In this document: positions 10,916-22,285 of the stretch, one piece after another
Numbering within the stretch: position 1 is the first letter of the stretch
Layout of the letters: every line of letters begins with the position of its first letter
DNA from: Durusdinium trenchii
Lineage: Eukaryota > Sar > Dinophyceae > Suessiales > Symbiodiniaceae
Assembly (NCBI GenBank): GCA_963970005.1
Contig: CAXAMN010022718.1
Span: 847,936 to 911,935, forward strand
Length of the DNA: 64,000 nucleotides
Direction of reading: 5' to 3'
Position numbers and translations under genes: made by a program
The notes under the pieces: model-generated
What the model saw: only the letters and a program-made list of their open reading frames with translations
What the model was told of the DNA's origin: nothing
Databases searched by the model: none

Positions 10916-11325
10916 ATGCTCTGGAGTTCCTGAACGGAAATATGGTACTCAGATGCTTGAACAACATGTTGTGGAACGCATGGGTCGCCCTGCCAAAAGT
11001 CGGCCGCGGGCAGAGTTGAGGGCGGGCTGGCCATCAACTTCTCTTTCGTTCCGATGAATTGGTTTCTGAACGCTAGGAGGTTCTGTGAAAGAGTCGCCAG
11101 TACACCATCGACTTTGGGGGGTTTGCCAGCGTTCCTCTTGAACAGGAAGATTGACCCAGTGGCGGAGCAGCCAGCTACATGAAAAGCAAGCTGCTTCACC
11201 TCTCTAACCTCATGTCCACATTCCTGATTAGGAACTTCCAGGACATTCAGTACGTGGCCTCTCTGGAGTCTCTGTCTGTGACCTGAAAAACGGGCTTCAG
11301 TGACCTCATCCTGGGATAATATCAA
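10903..11325 (-). CDS. 140-codon open frame, unknown protein
   Basis: A continuous - strand frame from ATG with evenly protein-like composition: VLEVPNQECGHEVREVKQLA, then LFKRNAGKPPKVDGVLATLS and QNLLAFRNQFIGTKEKL, ending VQELQSMWVP. No stop occurs in 423 bases of about 52% GC. No domain is recognised. The + strand over the same interval has no comparable frame. Confidence 0.4.
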   Translation of the reverse strand: MILSQDEVTEARFSGHRQRLQRGHVLNVLEVPNQECGHEVREVKQLAFHVAGCSATGSIFLFKRNAGKPPKVDGVLATLSQNLLAFRNQFIGTKEKLMASPPSTLPAADFWQGDPCVPQHVVQASEYHISVQELQSMWVP

Positions 11326-13517
11326 GTTCGGTCACGTACTGAAGATCCTGGTTACCATGGAGGTGGACATGGAGCTTCGGTCTCTTCGGTGCACCAGCGC
11401 CATTTCCTCTCACTTCTCTCCGTCCCAGGTAGTGGAGGACACCTTTCTGAGGCAGGTGGATAGCTTAGGCCGTCTCACACGGACTTCGCTGCTGCACCTG
11501 GGCGCCGCTCCGTTTCCTCTCCCCGCTTCGACGAGGGAGCCCGGCGAAGGAGACGGAGGGAGATGGGGAGTGCGGATCGGGAAACTCCGCAGGTCGGGTG
11601 ATCCTGGCAGAGGGTCCAGCCAGCGCGTGATTGGAGTATATATTGGAGTGTTATAAGGGCCATGCTTCAATGATTTGGATGGTTCTTGTAACGACCCCCC
11701 CAAAAAGAACAGGATTTTTGCTTTGGTCTCAGTTTCTCAAGAGCAGACTCGGGGTGGCACAGTCCAAGCTTCATGCTTCGCTGCAGAGTCAATGCTGTGT
11801 GCATGTGTCCGTGGCAATGGACTGCGAACCGACTTACGGCCGCGGAAGTCTGCAGCTGTTGGATTGGAGAAGTCACGGCTACGACAGCACTCTTCCTACC
11901 CAACCACAGAAACACATTTGTACTATAGTGACAAGCAAGTGCTCTACCGACTAGGACGGACCAAACCTGGCACTTGCGTTGGCATGACGAATGCTTGGAT
12001 TCTGAACGATTGGGAAAGCGTTAAAACATAATCTATATATAACAGTACAAGGCGCACAATGATGCATAATGTGTGTGTTGTTCAATCATCCAAACACCCA
12101 AAGCACGACAAGTGAATAGTAGTCCAATTTTTTTGGAGGCAATGCTCAGAGTTTGAAACATCGCGTGGCCACTAGTTTACTAGTTCTGACCAAGGGTCTC
12201 ACAAAACCACGATGTCATGCGGTGCCAGCTCTTCAGGCCGATCCGATTGATCTTCCTCGCACACGATCGTGGCGGATTTCGCACGAAGCAAGCAGTGCTG
12301 GATTTCGAAAGGGTTGATCTTCTTTAAAAACATGATCACTTGGGGTGGTTGACTGGGAGTCAATGTAGCCATATACGGCATTCCCATGGAGTGCCTGGGA
12401 CATACACCACCCATCACAACCCCAAACCTGCAAGTGAACGTCGCTGGTTGACATCGTCCCGATTCTGCTTGAAAAGGTCAGTCACCCGGTCAGTGGGGAT
12501 GTCGACACGGCTGACAAGGGTTGCAGCACCCACCAGAGCTCCGTTTGAGCTAGTCCCGAAAGTGATCGAAAAAGAGGCACACAAGTCGCATGTCATCTAT
12601 TTCAGGTCTATACCTTGCTTCCTGCAACGTTAAGGGGCCAACCTTGCGATGTTTGCTCCATCTTGCTTCGTAATCGACCCTGAAACCTGCCTGTTCCAGA
12701 CCGTGGTCCCACGGGTTTGATGGGGTTTTTGATGGTTTTTGAGCAACCCGGACCCCACTTCAAGTACCTTAGAACATGGGACGTACAGAGTAGACTCCAG
12801 AGTAGACTCCAGGTATCTTCGAACCACCGGGTGTGACTAAAGTACTTGGCCCATCTTGGCCCACTGAGTACTTCGGCAGGCTGAGCCTTCTGGCCTGGTG
12901 TGCGACTGCGCAGCAGGTGGAAGAAATTCCTGAACTGTTCAATAGGTGGAACTCGGATGGAACCACGTCTGGGAATGCTTGGGGACTTAAGAGGGTGTCC
13001 ATCCAACTATAGATTGGGTGAGTGATTCACGAGACTGGCATGTAGCCGAACATTCTGAGACCAACGGCCCAAGAAAAGCGCGTCTCTCAGATTCCTCCTG
13101 AAACTCATGTCGACCTGTGTTCCGCTCCCAGGCCTATCCAGGTCCCAGGATTGAGAAACGGATTGAGGTGTTTAGATGGAGAAACGGATGGTTTGCAGGG
13201 ATTCCGGGAGATTCCCGCCGTCGAGCTACTTTGATTCTGCGACATTCATAGCCCCCCCGACAAAGTGATTACACTCCCTGGAAGGACTCATATATACGGT
13301 TAGATGGCAGCATGGCCCCCAAAGGGAAGACCATGGATCTTTTTGTTCTACAACGGGGGTGACCTCCACTTTCGTGTTAGTTCCAGGTTCCTGGGATGTT
13401 GGTGACCTTGTAGGCCAGCCTTGGATGAAGATGATCCACGTAGGCCAGTCCTAGGAGCCCTGATCCCTGATCGAAGTCGGCCGGTCATGATGGATCCGGT
13501 GGATCCAACGGACAAGC
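11326..13517. other. no supported gene; coding-like island and MITE half
   Basis: The island at about 11360-11640 has two competing + frames. A 132-codon - strand frame at 12608-13006 is open but compositionally weak. A 3' half of MITE A (TGGTTGACTGGGAGTCAATG ... CCATGGAGTG) lies at 12342-12400. Confidence 0.35.
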
Positions 13518-13631
13518 CCAGACACTCCATGGGACTGCCGTAGGACTGCCAAGCAGTTGGGGTGGTTTGGGGGGTCAATGTATAGGCATTTCTTGGCATA
13601 TTTATATGGCAGTCGCATTAGTCGTGTCTGG
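13518..13631. mobile_element. MITE family A copy (full length)
   Basis: Starts CCAGACACTCCATGGGACTG and ends CGTGTCTGG, with GGTGGTTTGGGGGGTCAATG in the core. The ends are only partly complementary, so this copy has diverged. Confidence 0.65.
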
Positions 13632-13722
13632 GAAGTGTCATCATTCTTCCATCCCGCATTCCGTTGACATTCTTCGCAGAAGTACTCCGTTTTTGCGCGG
13701 GCGCCGCCTTCCTTCGCCTTCC

Positions 13723-13899
13723 GCCTGGACGACTGAGCCTTCCGACGACCGAAGGTGCAGCATGTGAGGATCGGCCTGCTGGGCGATTGCACCTGGGACC
13801 GGAAAACGGAGCGGACAGAGCGGCTCGGGAGGGCCGGTTAGGGCCTAACTTAGGCATCCGACTTACCGGTGAAGAAGCACCCAAGGCGTCCAAGACGTG
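13723..13899 (+). CDS. candidate exon, unknown protein
   Basis: The + frame reads TTEGAACEDRPAGRLHLG then NGADRAAREGRLGPNLGIRL and stops at TGA. A - strand frame (13618-13893) is also open but richer in Pro/Ser/Arg, which is typical of shadows here. No splice partner was found. Confidence 0.28.
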
Positions 13900-13958
13900 A
13901 GGACATCAATTGGGCCGAAAGTCCTCAGAATGGATCTGTACATGGCACACACACGAAC

Positions 13959-13979
13959 TAGGGTTTAGGGTTTAGGGTT
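13959..13979 (+). repeat. interstitial telomere-type repeat, TTTAGGG orientation
   Basis: TAGGGTTTAGGGTTTAGGGTT, nearly three units of the TTTAGGG telomere repeat used by dinoflagellates and plants. A second tract in reverse orientation lies at 17721-17737. Confidence 0.85.
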
Positions 13980-14931
13980 GGAACAGAGCAACGAGAAGCC
14001 GACAATCGAGGAAGACAGTCGACTCTTCATGTGCCTGACTTCCTCATGTCACTCCGGGAACAACAGCTTAAATAGGTTACCAAGCAGTTGGGGTTGATTT
14101 CAGGGTCAATCTATGTGAATCCCGACACATATGTCATAGAGTATATATATATATATATTTGGGATATAACGAGCACCCTTCTTGGGTTTCCACCTTCTCG
14201 ACGTGGGAGAGTCAAGTCCTGCTTGGTGGGAGAGCGAGCCTGATTTCGACCCCTTGGGTCGACTTCTTTGGGGTCAACAGGAAGTTGGTTCAACAGGGGA
14301 CTTCAACACCTTCTAGTGAACAGGGGACTTCAACAGATGAGAAAAATCCGGGACGAAATCGAGTGAACCATGGACTGTCAACAGATCTCTCTCAGCACCT
14401 TACTGTAGGGGGTCTCGGATGTGAGGTCGCCCACTCAACGTCGCCCAGTCGCCCAGCCATGCTGAAAGGATGATTCACCGGACTGGACTCCGCTGGAGCA
14501 TCAGATACGCCGTAAATGGTCCACGGAATGGGCCTTAACAAATGTTCCAACATGATGTCTGAAGGATTCTCCACAATAACAGTTGATTCCTGTTTATTCC
14601 ATTCGGGCCTCAAAGGACCTGAAGCTTAACAGTTCAACAGTGTACTGCAAGACATTGATGGAATTATATATACCTAGCACTTCCAACGGGTGCCCAATGG
14701 AGACCCGTAAGTAGGGTGGGGTAGTCTATTGGACACCCATTGGATGACCCTGGTATATATGTTATCGTATGTTATTTTATGTTATACGCCGATGTTTGCC
14801 CTCTCCCAAACGTTTGCATCGCTTCAGTCTGTGTAAGATGACAGTCCGAAAACACCACCCTGCGCAGCACCCAGTGCGCCTGGTGAAGGCACCCAAAAGG
14901 GTTTTCTTTCTTCTGCGTCGTTTCAGGTGGC

Positions 14932-15867
14932 TTGGTGATCTCCTGGAGTGCACCCAGTGCGCCCAGCAGCGACTTGAAAGAGGCACGCAGGAAAGGGCGG
15001 CGCGTTCGGCGCTTTTCTTCGTTTGTTCGTTCGGTTCTTCGAAGTAACCCTGGCTTCTATAGGAGCGATTTCACAGCAAAAAGACGGAAGTGGAGGGGGA
15101 CCATTCCACCGGACTGTGCATCCGACCATCTGGGTGTCCTGTCGATCCCGGATTCGCAGACTTCGTCCAGCGGACGTCCCAGGTGGGGTCGGATGGTGGG
15201 GCGAAGTGGGACGGCCGAAGGCAGGTGGCCGAAGGCGCCGAGCGCCGCCATGATCCAAAAATCCACGAAAAACCTGGCCAGAACTGGGCCGTGCTTTGGG
15301 GAGAGTGGTGGGATCTTCCATGTGTTTCGTTGGTTCGAACCGACCTGGAAAACCGGGAACTGGTCGGATGGAACTGGTCGGTCCGTGGATCCATCACCGC
15401 CGCGGAGGATCTTCTGTTCGTGGATCCGGTTGGTTCCGTCACGAGAACTCAGTCACTTCGGTGGTGTCCCTGGGAAGATCCTGGCACGCGATGAGAGATG
15501 GTCCAAACCGTGGTCCAAACCGTGGTCTTTCCGTCTTGTGTCCGTTTTGTGGATTGCAGATCCGGCTCTTCAGCCCGAGATCAGAGATATCAATATAATA
15601 TGTGCTATGAATCTTGAAGGCATGAACGTGTGTTTCTTAGAGACAACTCAACAGGGGCAGCCATCCCAGCTGAGGCTGAACACCGACCGAGCAAACAAGA
15701 AACACCCCTCCGCTTCGTCTCGCGCTCCGCTTCAGGTGCGCATCGAGGGTCAATCGGTCAAGAGCCAATGGGAATCCAACTGGCAGAACCGCACCTGGCT
15801 GGGGACGATCCTCCCAGATCTGAAGGACGAGAAAGCCTTTGAATCGCGCCGCGACGCCGAGACGTGA
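14932..15867 (+). CDS. 311-codon open frame, possibly several exons
   Basis: Open for 936 bases, longer than expected by chance even at this GC content. Only parts look like protein in this frame, notably the end (VKSQWESNWQNRTWLGTILP, then LKDEKAFESRRDAET). Over 15300-15490 another + frame looks better (RELVGWNWSVRGSITAAEDL). The interval probably holds at least two exons in different frames. A direct repeat GTGGTCCAAACC occurs twice at about 15507-15530. No homology is recognised. Confidence 0.33.
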   Translation: MVISWSAPSAPSSDLKEARRKGRRVRRFSSFVRSVLRSNPGFYRSDFTAKRRKWRGTIPPDCASDHLGVLSIPDSQTSSSGRPRWGRMVGRSGTAEGRWPKAPSAAMIQKSTKNLARTGPCFGESGGIFHVFRWFEPTWKTGNWSDGTGRSVDPSPPRRIFCSWIRLVPSRELSHFGGVPGKILARDERWSKPWSKPWSFRLVSVLWIADPALQPEIRDINIICAMNLEGMNVCFLETTQQGQPSQLRLNTDRANKKHPSASSRAPLQVRIEGQSVKSQWESNWQNRTWLGTILPDLKDEKAFESRRDAET

Positions 15868-16312
15868 TCGAACATCGCAGGGTGGGTCGAGGTATATGGG
15901 GAGAAGCTGAGAGGTAGCGCACACCTGATGTCGAATTAAGCATCCTTAATATGTTTTTTTATGTGTTTTTTCCCGAAGAGCAGCGTAGCTCTCCGTGCTT
16001 CTTGACCAGTCTCCTTTCTGGTGTTCAAAAAAGTTCGTGCAGCCCGACCTTCACTCTACAGATGGTCTCATGAATAACGAGATCGTTTTCGGAAGCCCTT
16101 GAGGCCCCCCAAAACTAGCGCCACGGCGGGGATGTGTCCGAATTCACCTGGGTTTCTCCTGAGGCCCGGTCTCGCCCCGACACCTGACCGTGACTCTTTT
16201 CCATTCATGTTCCATCTCTCTTCCGCCTGGTGACCAAGGTTTAGCCCAAAAAGCCCACCTAAAGTGCGGATGAAACCTCACTTTCTGAGATGCTTTAACA
16301 CCGTGTGGACAA
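15868..16312. other. no gene seen
   Basis: No coding frame, repeat or RNA signal stands out. Confidence 0.4.
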
Positions 16313-16404
16313 ATACCAGGGCCTTCAGGCGGGGTGGTTAATGGACACCCCGAATCACAGCTAAGGGGCTATAGATAGACACCCCGACAGGAGGGTCCTG
16401 GTAT
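16313..16404. mobile_element. MITE family D copy
   Basis: Ends ATACCAGGGCC and GGTCCTGGTAT are inverted, with an inner pair GGTTAATGGACACCCC / GGGGCTATAGATAGACACC. It is related to elements at 31685-31782 and 53824-53929. Confidence 0.6.
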
Positions 16405-16473
16405 GTGTCACATAGTGTCACACATGGTTGTCTTCCCTCCTGAGACCGTAGCACTGACACTCCGCGTCCCCAG

Positions 16474-18511
16474 GAGTCCCCCGTGACGCTCCGCGTGGGC
16501 GACGCGCCTCCCCTCGCCGTGACCCGCGTGCCCTGCACGGAGGGACATCCTCCGCGGGGGGACCCAGGCGATGCCTTGGGGGTGAGATCTGAATTCGGGT
16601 TGATTGGTGAGGAAGAGACCCACCGTGTTTCCATGTTCAAGGCAAAATGGCCAGCAAGGCATAGCAAGTTTCAGGCTTCAGGGATGTGAAGAGTAAGCCA
16701 TGGTATGAAAAAGGCTTCAAGAGGTTGACCAGGGATGGGTGGCCATGTTTGATAGTCCAAGACGATTCAAGAAAATGATCTTAGGGAGCTTCCTTCACTT
16801 CCCTGGGGCCAAATACAGTCAAAGGGTGAACTCCCACGGTTTTTTTGGTTCCATTTAGAAGAAGCGGGTCTTCGCTGCTCCGATTCAGAAGAAGCGGCAG
16901 CAGGAGCCTCAAGCAGGAGCCTAACATAATCTAACATATCCGAAGGAAACAACATCGACTTCATGTTCTATTGGATGAAAAATAGCCTTAAGAAGAAAAT
17001 CGACTCCATGTTCCTCTTTTCTCCATGTTCTATTGCAGTCCCGTGCAGACCGGGAACCATGCAGATCGTCCCCCAGCCTCCGTAGCGAGTCCTCGACCAA
17101 GGTCAGCCGGTCCAACCGGAGGCCCTCGGTTGGTCGTACGGAAGTGCTGATTTGCAAGCGTGCCGGTTAGTGGGACTTACATGGCAGGTTTTGTTGGGGG
17201 TTCATGTTTTGATCCTGTGTTTATCGCGAGAGTAGTGGCTTTTCTAAAGGGTTGAGGGAGTCACTGGATGTTGACAGCTTGATCCAGATTCAGCACGGTT
17301 TTAGAGGGTTTTTCGATTCACCACACGGCAGTATCTTGGAACTCCATCATGTCCGATCGATCTTCCCCTGATGGCCCTAGACGTTGGGTGAGCTGAGTCC
17401 GAAATCCCTGCCGAACCTGGGCGTGCGACCAAGAGTTGCTCGCTAGATGTCGCTGTGCAAGTGGCGTTGATGCAGGAACATCCTCCCTACAAGTCGAGTC
17501 AAAGCAAGTTCAACCTGAAAAACCTCAAACTGCAGTACTCTGGGTTCGATGACACCCAGTCACATGAGGCCAGCAAGACCTGCAGGGTCATCTTCCCAAT
17601 CATTTCTGACAGCTCTAGGTTTTTTCCGTTCTCAGACGCAAAGGTTTGTCGCTTCCGTTCGTGCTTGATTGCGGGATTCCGAACTTCTAGACCTCTCCCT
17701 TCACTGGAGAGGTCTACAAGTAAACCCTAAACCCTAAAAGAAAACTGCTCGGAACTCTGCGAACCGAACCTCGATCTGCGATCGCGATCGCCCAGTGCGC
17801 TTCGCGGTGGTGGGCGACTTGGGAGTGGGGCTGAATGGCAGCGCCGTGCTCCAAAGGCGCGGCCGAGATGTGACTGCCATGAGACGTGATTGCCGTGGTC
17901 AGGCGAAGGTTGGTTTAGCCCACAGGAGATGTCTTCTGGTGTATCGATGTGTATCAATGTGGAGAACGAAACACTGTAGCCGGTTTTGAGTCGAATTTTG
18001 CAATGAAGGCACACCGTCATATGGGACGTGCATGATGCAGTTGGCATTCCTCTTAAGTGTCGGGAACTGGAGGCGGAAGTTGCTTCTGGCAGTTCTCAGA
18101 CCATCCATGCGACTGGAATAGTTATATATATATACATACGAATGTACAATATATATTCAATGACCCCATTTAGGACCCTAATATACCGCAAGGTCACCAT
18201 TAAATAGAATGTAATTAGTCTAGGGTTGTCAGTTGTAAGTTGTAAGTCAGTTTCAAGATTTCATGTCCATGGTCAGTTCATACCGAACGGAGAGGGTCTT
18301 CCCACCTGAGGGCAGTCCAACTCATCCACATGCGAAGATCAACATGCTGGAAAGGATGACAGGATGCTTTGTGCGGTTGAAAGAAGCCAACAGAAATACC
18401 AGCAGCCGTAGGAAGGAAGACTTCTTCAGACAACTCTCTCCCCCCGCTCTTTCTTTCTTTCTTTTCTCTCTCTGTCTCTCTCTGTCTCTCTCTGTCTCTC
18501 TCTGTCTCTCG

Positions 18512-18542
<31 letters not shown>

Positions 18543-19273
18543 GTCTCTCTCTCTGTCTCTCTCTCTCTCTCTCTCTTGCTCACTCATGCACTCGCGCACT
18601 CACTCACTCACTCACTCGCTCGCTCGCTCGCTCGCTCGCTCGCTCGCTCACTCTCTCATTTCCCTCTTTGGAGTGTTTCAAACAACACACTGGCTGGTCA
18701 AGCAAAGAGCTCTTCAAAGAGTTGTTCATCATTCATGCCAAAACCTTGTACTCACAGTCAAACTCTATGGAGTCCTGTCCTTCCATCCTTGGTTTTTTTC
18801 GTTTCTCCAACCTCCTCAGCATAAAGTCCGCAGCTTACTGCCTTCGCCCGCGCGCGGGTGTCGCGGCGCGCGGTTGCCGCGCCTGCCAGGATCCACTCCG
18901 AGTACTCCGGGCGCTCGTCGAACTCCTCCGTGGCCGGTGTGCTACACTTGGGCGACCTGGCAAACAATCTCTCCTCCCAGGTGCGCAGCGTCGCAGCGTC
19001 GTTTTTTTTCTTCGCTCTTGGCCTGGGTGGTCTTGGTCCGACCGTGGGTGGCGCAGTTTTGGACAATGGTGGAAGCACGAGAAACACTGCGCCAGTGGAA
19101 CGACCAGAAAGCCGGTGGGATGGTGGATGATGGTGTTTTTGTTTTTCGGGGGGAGAGGTGTTTCGAAGCGGTGTCTTTCTGCGTCTTCAGCCATGGTTAT
19201 AGGTTTGGAAGGTCGAAGCAATGTGCAGAGGGCAAAGCTTTTGAAAGAAACATGCCAGGACTTCAAGTCGTGA
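16474..19273 (+). CDS. six-exon gene, possible metallophosphoesterase-like
   Basis: Six exons join with matching phase: 16474-16581, 17039-17165, 17796-17902, 18834-18980, 19057-19114 and 19191-19273, ending at TGA. The introns are GT...AG except intron 3, which starts GC. Exon 1 reads PVTLRVGDAPPLAVTRVPC. Exon 3 holds RFAVVGDLGVG and exon 4 GVLHLGDLANN. These two resemble motif I (GDxG) and motif II (GDxxxN) of calcineurin-like or purple acid phosphatases. The later motifs (GNH, VxxH, GHxH) are absent before the stop, so the gene is truncated, longer by other splicing, or not a phosphatase. Exon 2 is doubtful because a - strand frame over 16921-17157 (LRLDRLTLVEDSLRRLGDD) is equally protein-like. 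The 5' end was not found. Confidence 0.35.
17721..17737 (-). repeat. interstitial telomere-type repeat, CCCTAAA orientation
   Basis: TAAACCCTAAACCCTAA, about two and a half units, inverted relative to 13959-13979. It lies inside intron 2 of the candidate six-exon gene. Confidence 0.8.
18450..18656. repeat. TCTCTG / CTCACT / GCTC microsatellite block
   Basis: TCTCTCTG units grade into CACTCACT and then GCTC units. This keeps a 336-codon frame (18263-19273) open, but that frame is repeat-driven. It lies in intron 3 of the candidate gene. Confidence 0.92.
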
Positions 19274-20295
19274 CCGAACTTGAGATCCCATGCAGAATGA
19301 GGTCACAACTCGTGTTTGAAGAGGTCACATATACAGACTTCAAAGGGGGAAGCCGGCTTCCTTCTCCCGACTCCGGCCGGTCGTACCCCGCCGTGGCGGC
19401 GGAAGTCAGGGGGTTGGGGTGTCGGATCGGCGATGGGAGGTGAGTCGAGGTGTCCGGGAGATGTTGATATCCGAAGAATGCCCAAGATCCGGATGGGATA
19501 TTTATATTTAAACAAGACATGTGAGATCTCTAGAATCAGATGTTGATGTTGGTTGCCTTCGGCATTTTGTAGGTCCCAGAGGGGTTCATTTCCCTACCAT
19601 TCGACGTGCACACCGGGTTGCTATTGGGGGGGGGGGGTCCAAAAAGGGTTTAAAAAGGTGCGAATTCGGACGAATTCCATCTCCCAGAAGCGACCCATCG
19701 GACGGGTCGGACCCGAATCCGGAGGGGTCTGGGTCTCCGGAGGGGGCTGTTTTCACGGAGTGTTTGGGCTCGTCATGGCAAGAGAGGTCAGTATTGAAGC
19801 AACGGTTGTCCCTTCAAGGTGGACCCAACTCATGGGGAGATGTGGAACATGTCGACATGACATGGAGACCCACGACCTGTCCCAAGCAGAAAGCGACCTG
19901 CGTAGAGGAAATATGTTTCCATGTTGGAACAACATGCTTCATCATGCTTCTGGTTTGAATTGAATGTTCCAGCACGAACAGTCAACAGTTTGGTTTTCCA
20001 GGTAGTGTTTGGGAAGTCAGACCCTTACGAAGCATGTTGAAGGGCATGCGGGACATACACCCCCAAAGTGTACACAAAACTGAACAAAAAAGTGTTTGAG
20101 AGTCTTGGAGTATTATTGTCCAATTTGATGTATAACTTCACCTGTGCCTCTGTTCTAGCTTTCGGTGTGCCCACTGACAACCAATCAGATGGTTTTGCTG
20201 CTTCGTAGAGTGCTTTTTTCATCGCAGCTGGTGGGATTCCCACACCTTGCCCTGCGGGCAGCGCCAAGCCCCAAAAACAAGAGACCCCCTTGTTA
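19274..20295. other. no supported gene
   Basis: A GC-rich island at 19340-19440 has open frames on both strands with no splice evidence. Poly-G at about 19626-19637. Nothing else is supported. Confidence 0.35.
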
Positions 20296-20875
20296 CTAAA
20301 GTAGTAATGTACTTGTTACTACTAGTAGCGATGCACTTGTTACTGGTGTAGAAGTGACGTGAAGGAAGGAACACACCAAAAAGCGACTCGCGACAGATTC
20401 TCCTGGTATCATCATGGGCCACTTCAGTTGGTTTTCCAGCACTGCAACAAGTATTTTCGCAATTCGACTTCCAGAAACTCTTTGATCTCGAGAAATTCGC
20501 CAGACAGATGACACAATGACAGAATATGACAGATGTTTTCAAGTGAGAAAAGATATGCCAGGATGGTGCTAGGGCCTTGCACTTCTTGGAGATGTCGGTG
20601 GCTGAGAAGACCAGCTGAGATGTCGGGTTTTCCTCGCAGCCCAGCCCCTTCGGGCCCTTCGCCCATCTTCGCCCGTTCCGCGGGCCTCCACAGGGAGAGG
20701 GACCGCTGCGTTTGATCAGCGTTCCATGGCGCAAAACGTGTGGTCTTAGACCACTGTTCTGCGGCTTTGTTTGTTGACCACTTTCACCCAAAAACGTCTT
20801 TTTTTTGGTTTCACGTGCTTTCACGAGAGAAAGCTTCAGATATATCCAGAATCCAGAAGATGCATAATACATCAT
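20296..20875 (-). CDS. candidate exon region, unknown protein
   Basis: A - strand frame is open for 218 codons (20219-20875). Its part at about 20570-20720 is protein-like with strong third-position G/C (RRWAKGPKGLGCEENPTSQL, FSATDISKKCK). From about 20666 to 20424 another - frame is better (SLENICHILSLCHLSGEFLE). A frame switch through an intron in between is plausible, for example with a GC donor at AAG|GCCCTA, but it is not fixed. The family is not recognised. Confidence 0.32.
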
Positions 20876-20989
20876 ATATTAATTCTTATTGTAAATTACA
20901 GTATATGTTGCATGTCTATGTGCCAACCCCCTAGTAAAATGCACATCTTTCATCCCTTGCATCTGCTGCAAACTTCAAACAGTGTGTTT

Positions 20990-21660
20990 TGTCGTTGTTT
21001 TTTTTAAATTCCTTTTGATTCCAAGTGGTTTTCTTCTATAATATAAATTCCTTTTGATTCAGTTGCATGGTTACCTTTTGAATTTCTTTTTTCTTGTCGA
21101 TTCCATTTGAAACACCTCTTGATTTCAAAGGATGTCCTTTTTAACTTCCTTATGATTCGATGCGTTAAAAATCACTTTTGACATCATGTTGACTCTTATT
21201 GGTTCCATTTGAAGAAACATGTTGATTTCAATCGATTTCTTTTTAAACTCCTTTTGATTCCAGGTGGTTTGTTTTTTCTTTTGATTCAGTTGATGTCCTT
21301 TTCAGAATCGTTGATCTCAACTGATTTCCTTTAAACTGGATTTTCATTCCAAGCGGTTTTCTTTTAAATTCATGTTGATTCCAGTTGATTTCCTTTTAAG
21401 AATCTTTTGACTTCAAATGTTGTTCTTTTAAGTTCTTTTTGACTCCTGCAGGTGATTGTCCTTTTTGATTTCTAATGATATCCTGTTAAGTTCCTTTTGA
21501 TTCCAGCTGATTTATATAGTCTATGTTTGCTTCCTTTTGATTCTACTTGCTCTCCTTTTAATTTCCGGTCCAAAGCTCTTTAATTCATGTTGAATTCTTT
21601 GTATGCTCCTGTTAATTCATTGATTCCTTTTAGACCTCTAGTTACACACGTTCTTTTAAA
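20990..21660 (+). repeat. degenerate AT-rich repeat, CCTTTTGATTCC unit
   Basis: CCTTTTGATTCCA or close variants recur many times with spacing of roughly 30-35 bases, alternating with CTTTTAAATTC. Similar words persist to about 22040. AT content is far above the rest of the window. No coding frame of note. Confidence 0.8.
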
Positions 21661-22163
21661 TCCCTTGTATTATATTGCCTCAATTTATTGCAAAAACAAC
21701 TTTATACAAGGGAGGTAGCCCAGTACACTAGAAAACTTCAATAATATAATCCCTTACAATAATGTTTGCAGCATGTGTTTGCCATTTTTGGCTTCAATAA
21801 TGGGCGCCCGCTGGATTAGGGCCTACGCGTTTCCATGTTTAAAGCTGTTACCTTTTCAAAGCACTTTTTACTGTTAATTTCAGTGCAACAATGTGTCCGC
21901 TTTTCATTTGTTTGTTCTTTTTATTTCATGAGTATCAATTTTATCTTAGCTTTTGGTTCCTATGAATTCCCCTATAAATTATGTTCTCTTTCTGAGTATG
22001 TCCTTTTATATAAATGCCATTTGATTCCAATTGATGTCCAACAAACACGTGAGCTTTTTTTGTGTGTTTGATTTGAGCCTATCACATACATAAGACACGG
22101 CAAAATACGACGTTGTTAAACGCTTGAAAGGCAACTTTTAACATCACCGCTCTCAACATATAC

Positions 22164-22265
22164 CCAAACACTCCATGGGACTGCCGTATATGCCGATCAG
22201 GCCAGGGGTGGTTGACTGGGGGTCAATTCATCGGCATATATGGCAGTCCCATGGAGTGTGTCTGG
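22164..22265. mobile_element. MITE family A copy (best preserved)
   Basis: The left end CCAAACACTCCATGGGACTG pairs with the right end CAGTCCCATGGAGTGTGTCTGG. The left arm also carries CCGTATATGCCGAT and the right arm ATCGGCATATATGG. The core is GGTGGTTGACTGGGGGTCAA. Confidence 0.8.
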
Positions 22266-22285
22266 GATATAAACTAATTGTTGTT

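Noticed and set aside
16921-17157. - strand exon with LRLDRLTLVEDSLRRLGDD
   Set aside because: Not dismissed on quality. It competes with exon 2 of the six-exon gene, which fits a phase-consistent chain; no partner exon was found for the - strand reading.
18263-19273. 336-codon + frame as one protein
   Set aside because: A third of it is microsatellite. The plausible exons inside it are in more than one frame.
21780-21800. GCCATTTTTGGCTTCAA, resembling the spliced-leader core
   Set aside because: It needs two insertions to align, has no upstream leader bases and no donor site, and lies in AT-rich repeat-like sequence.
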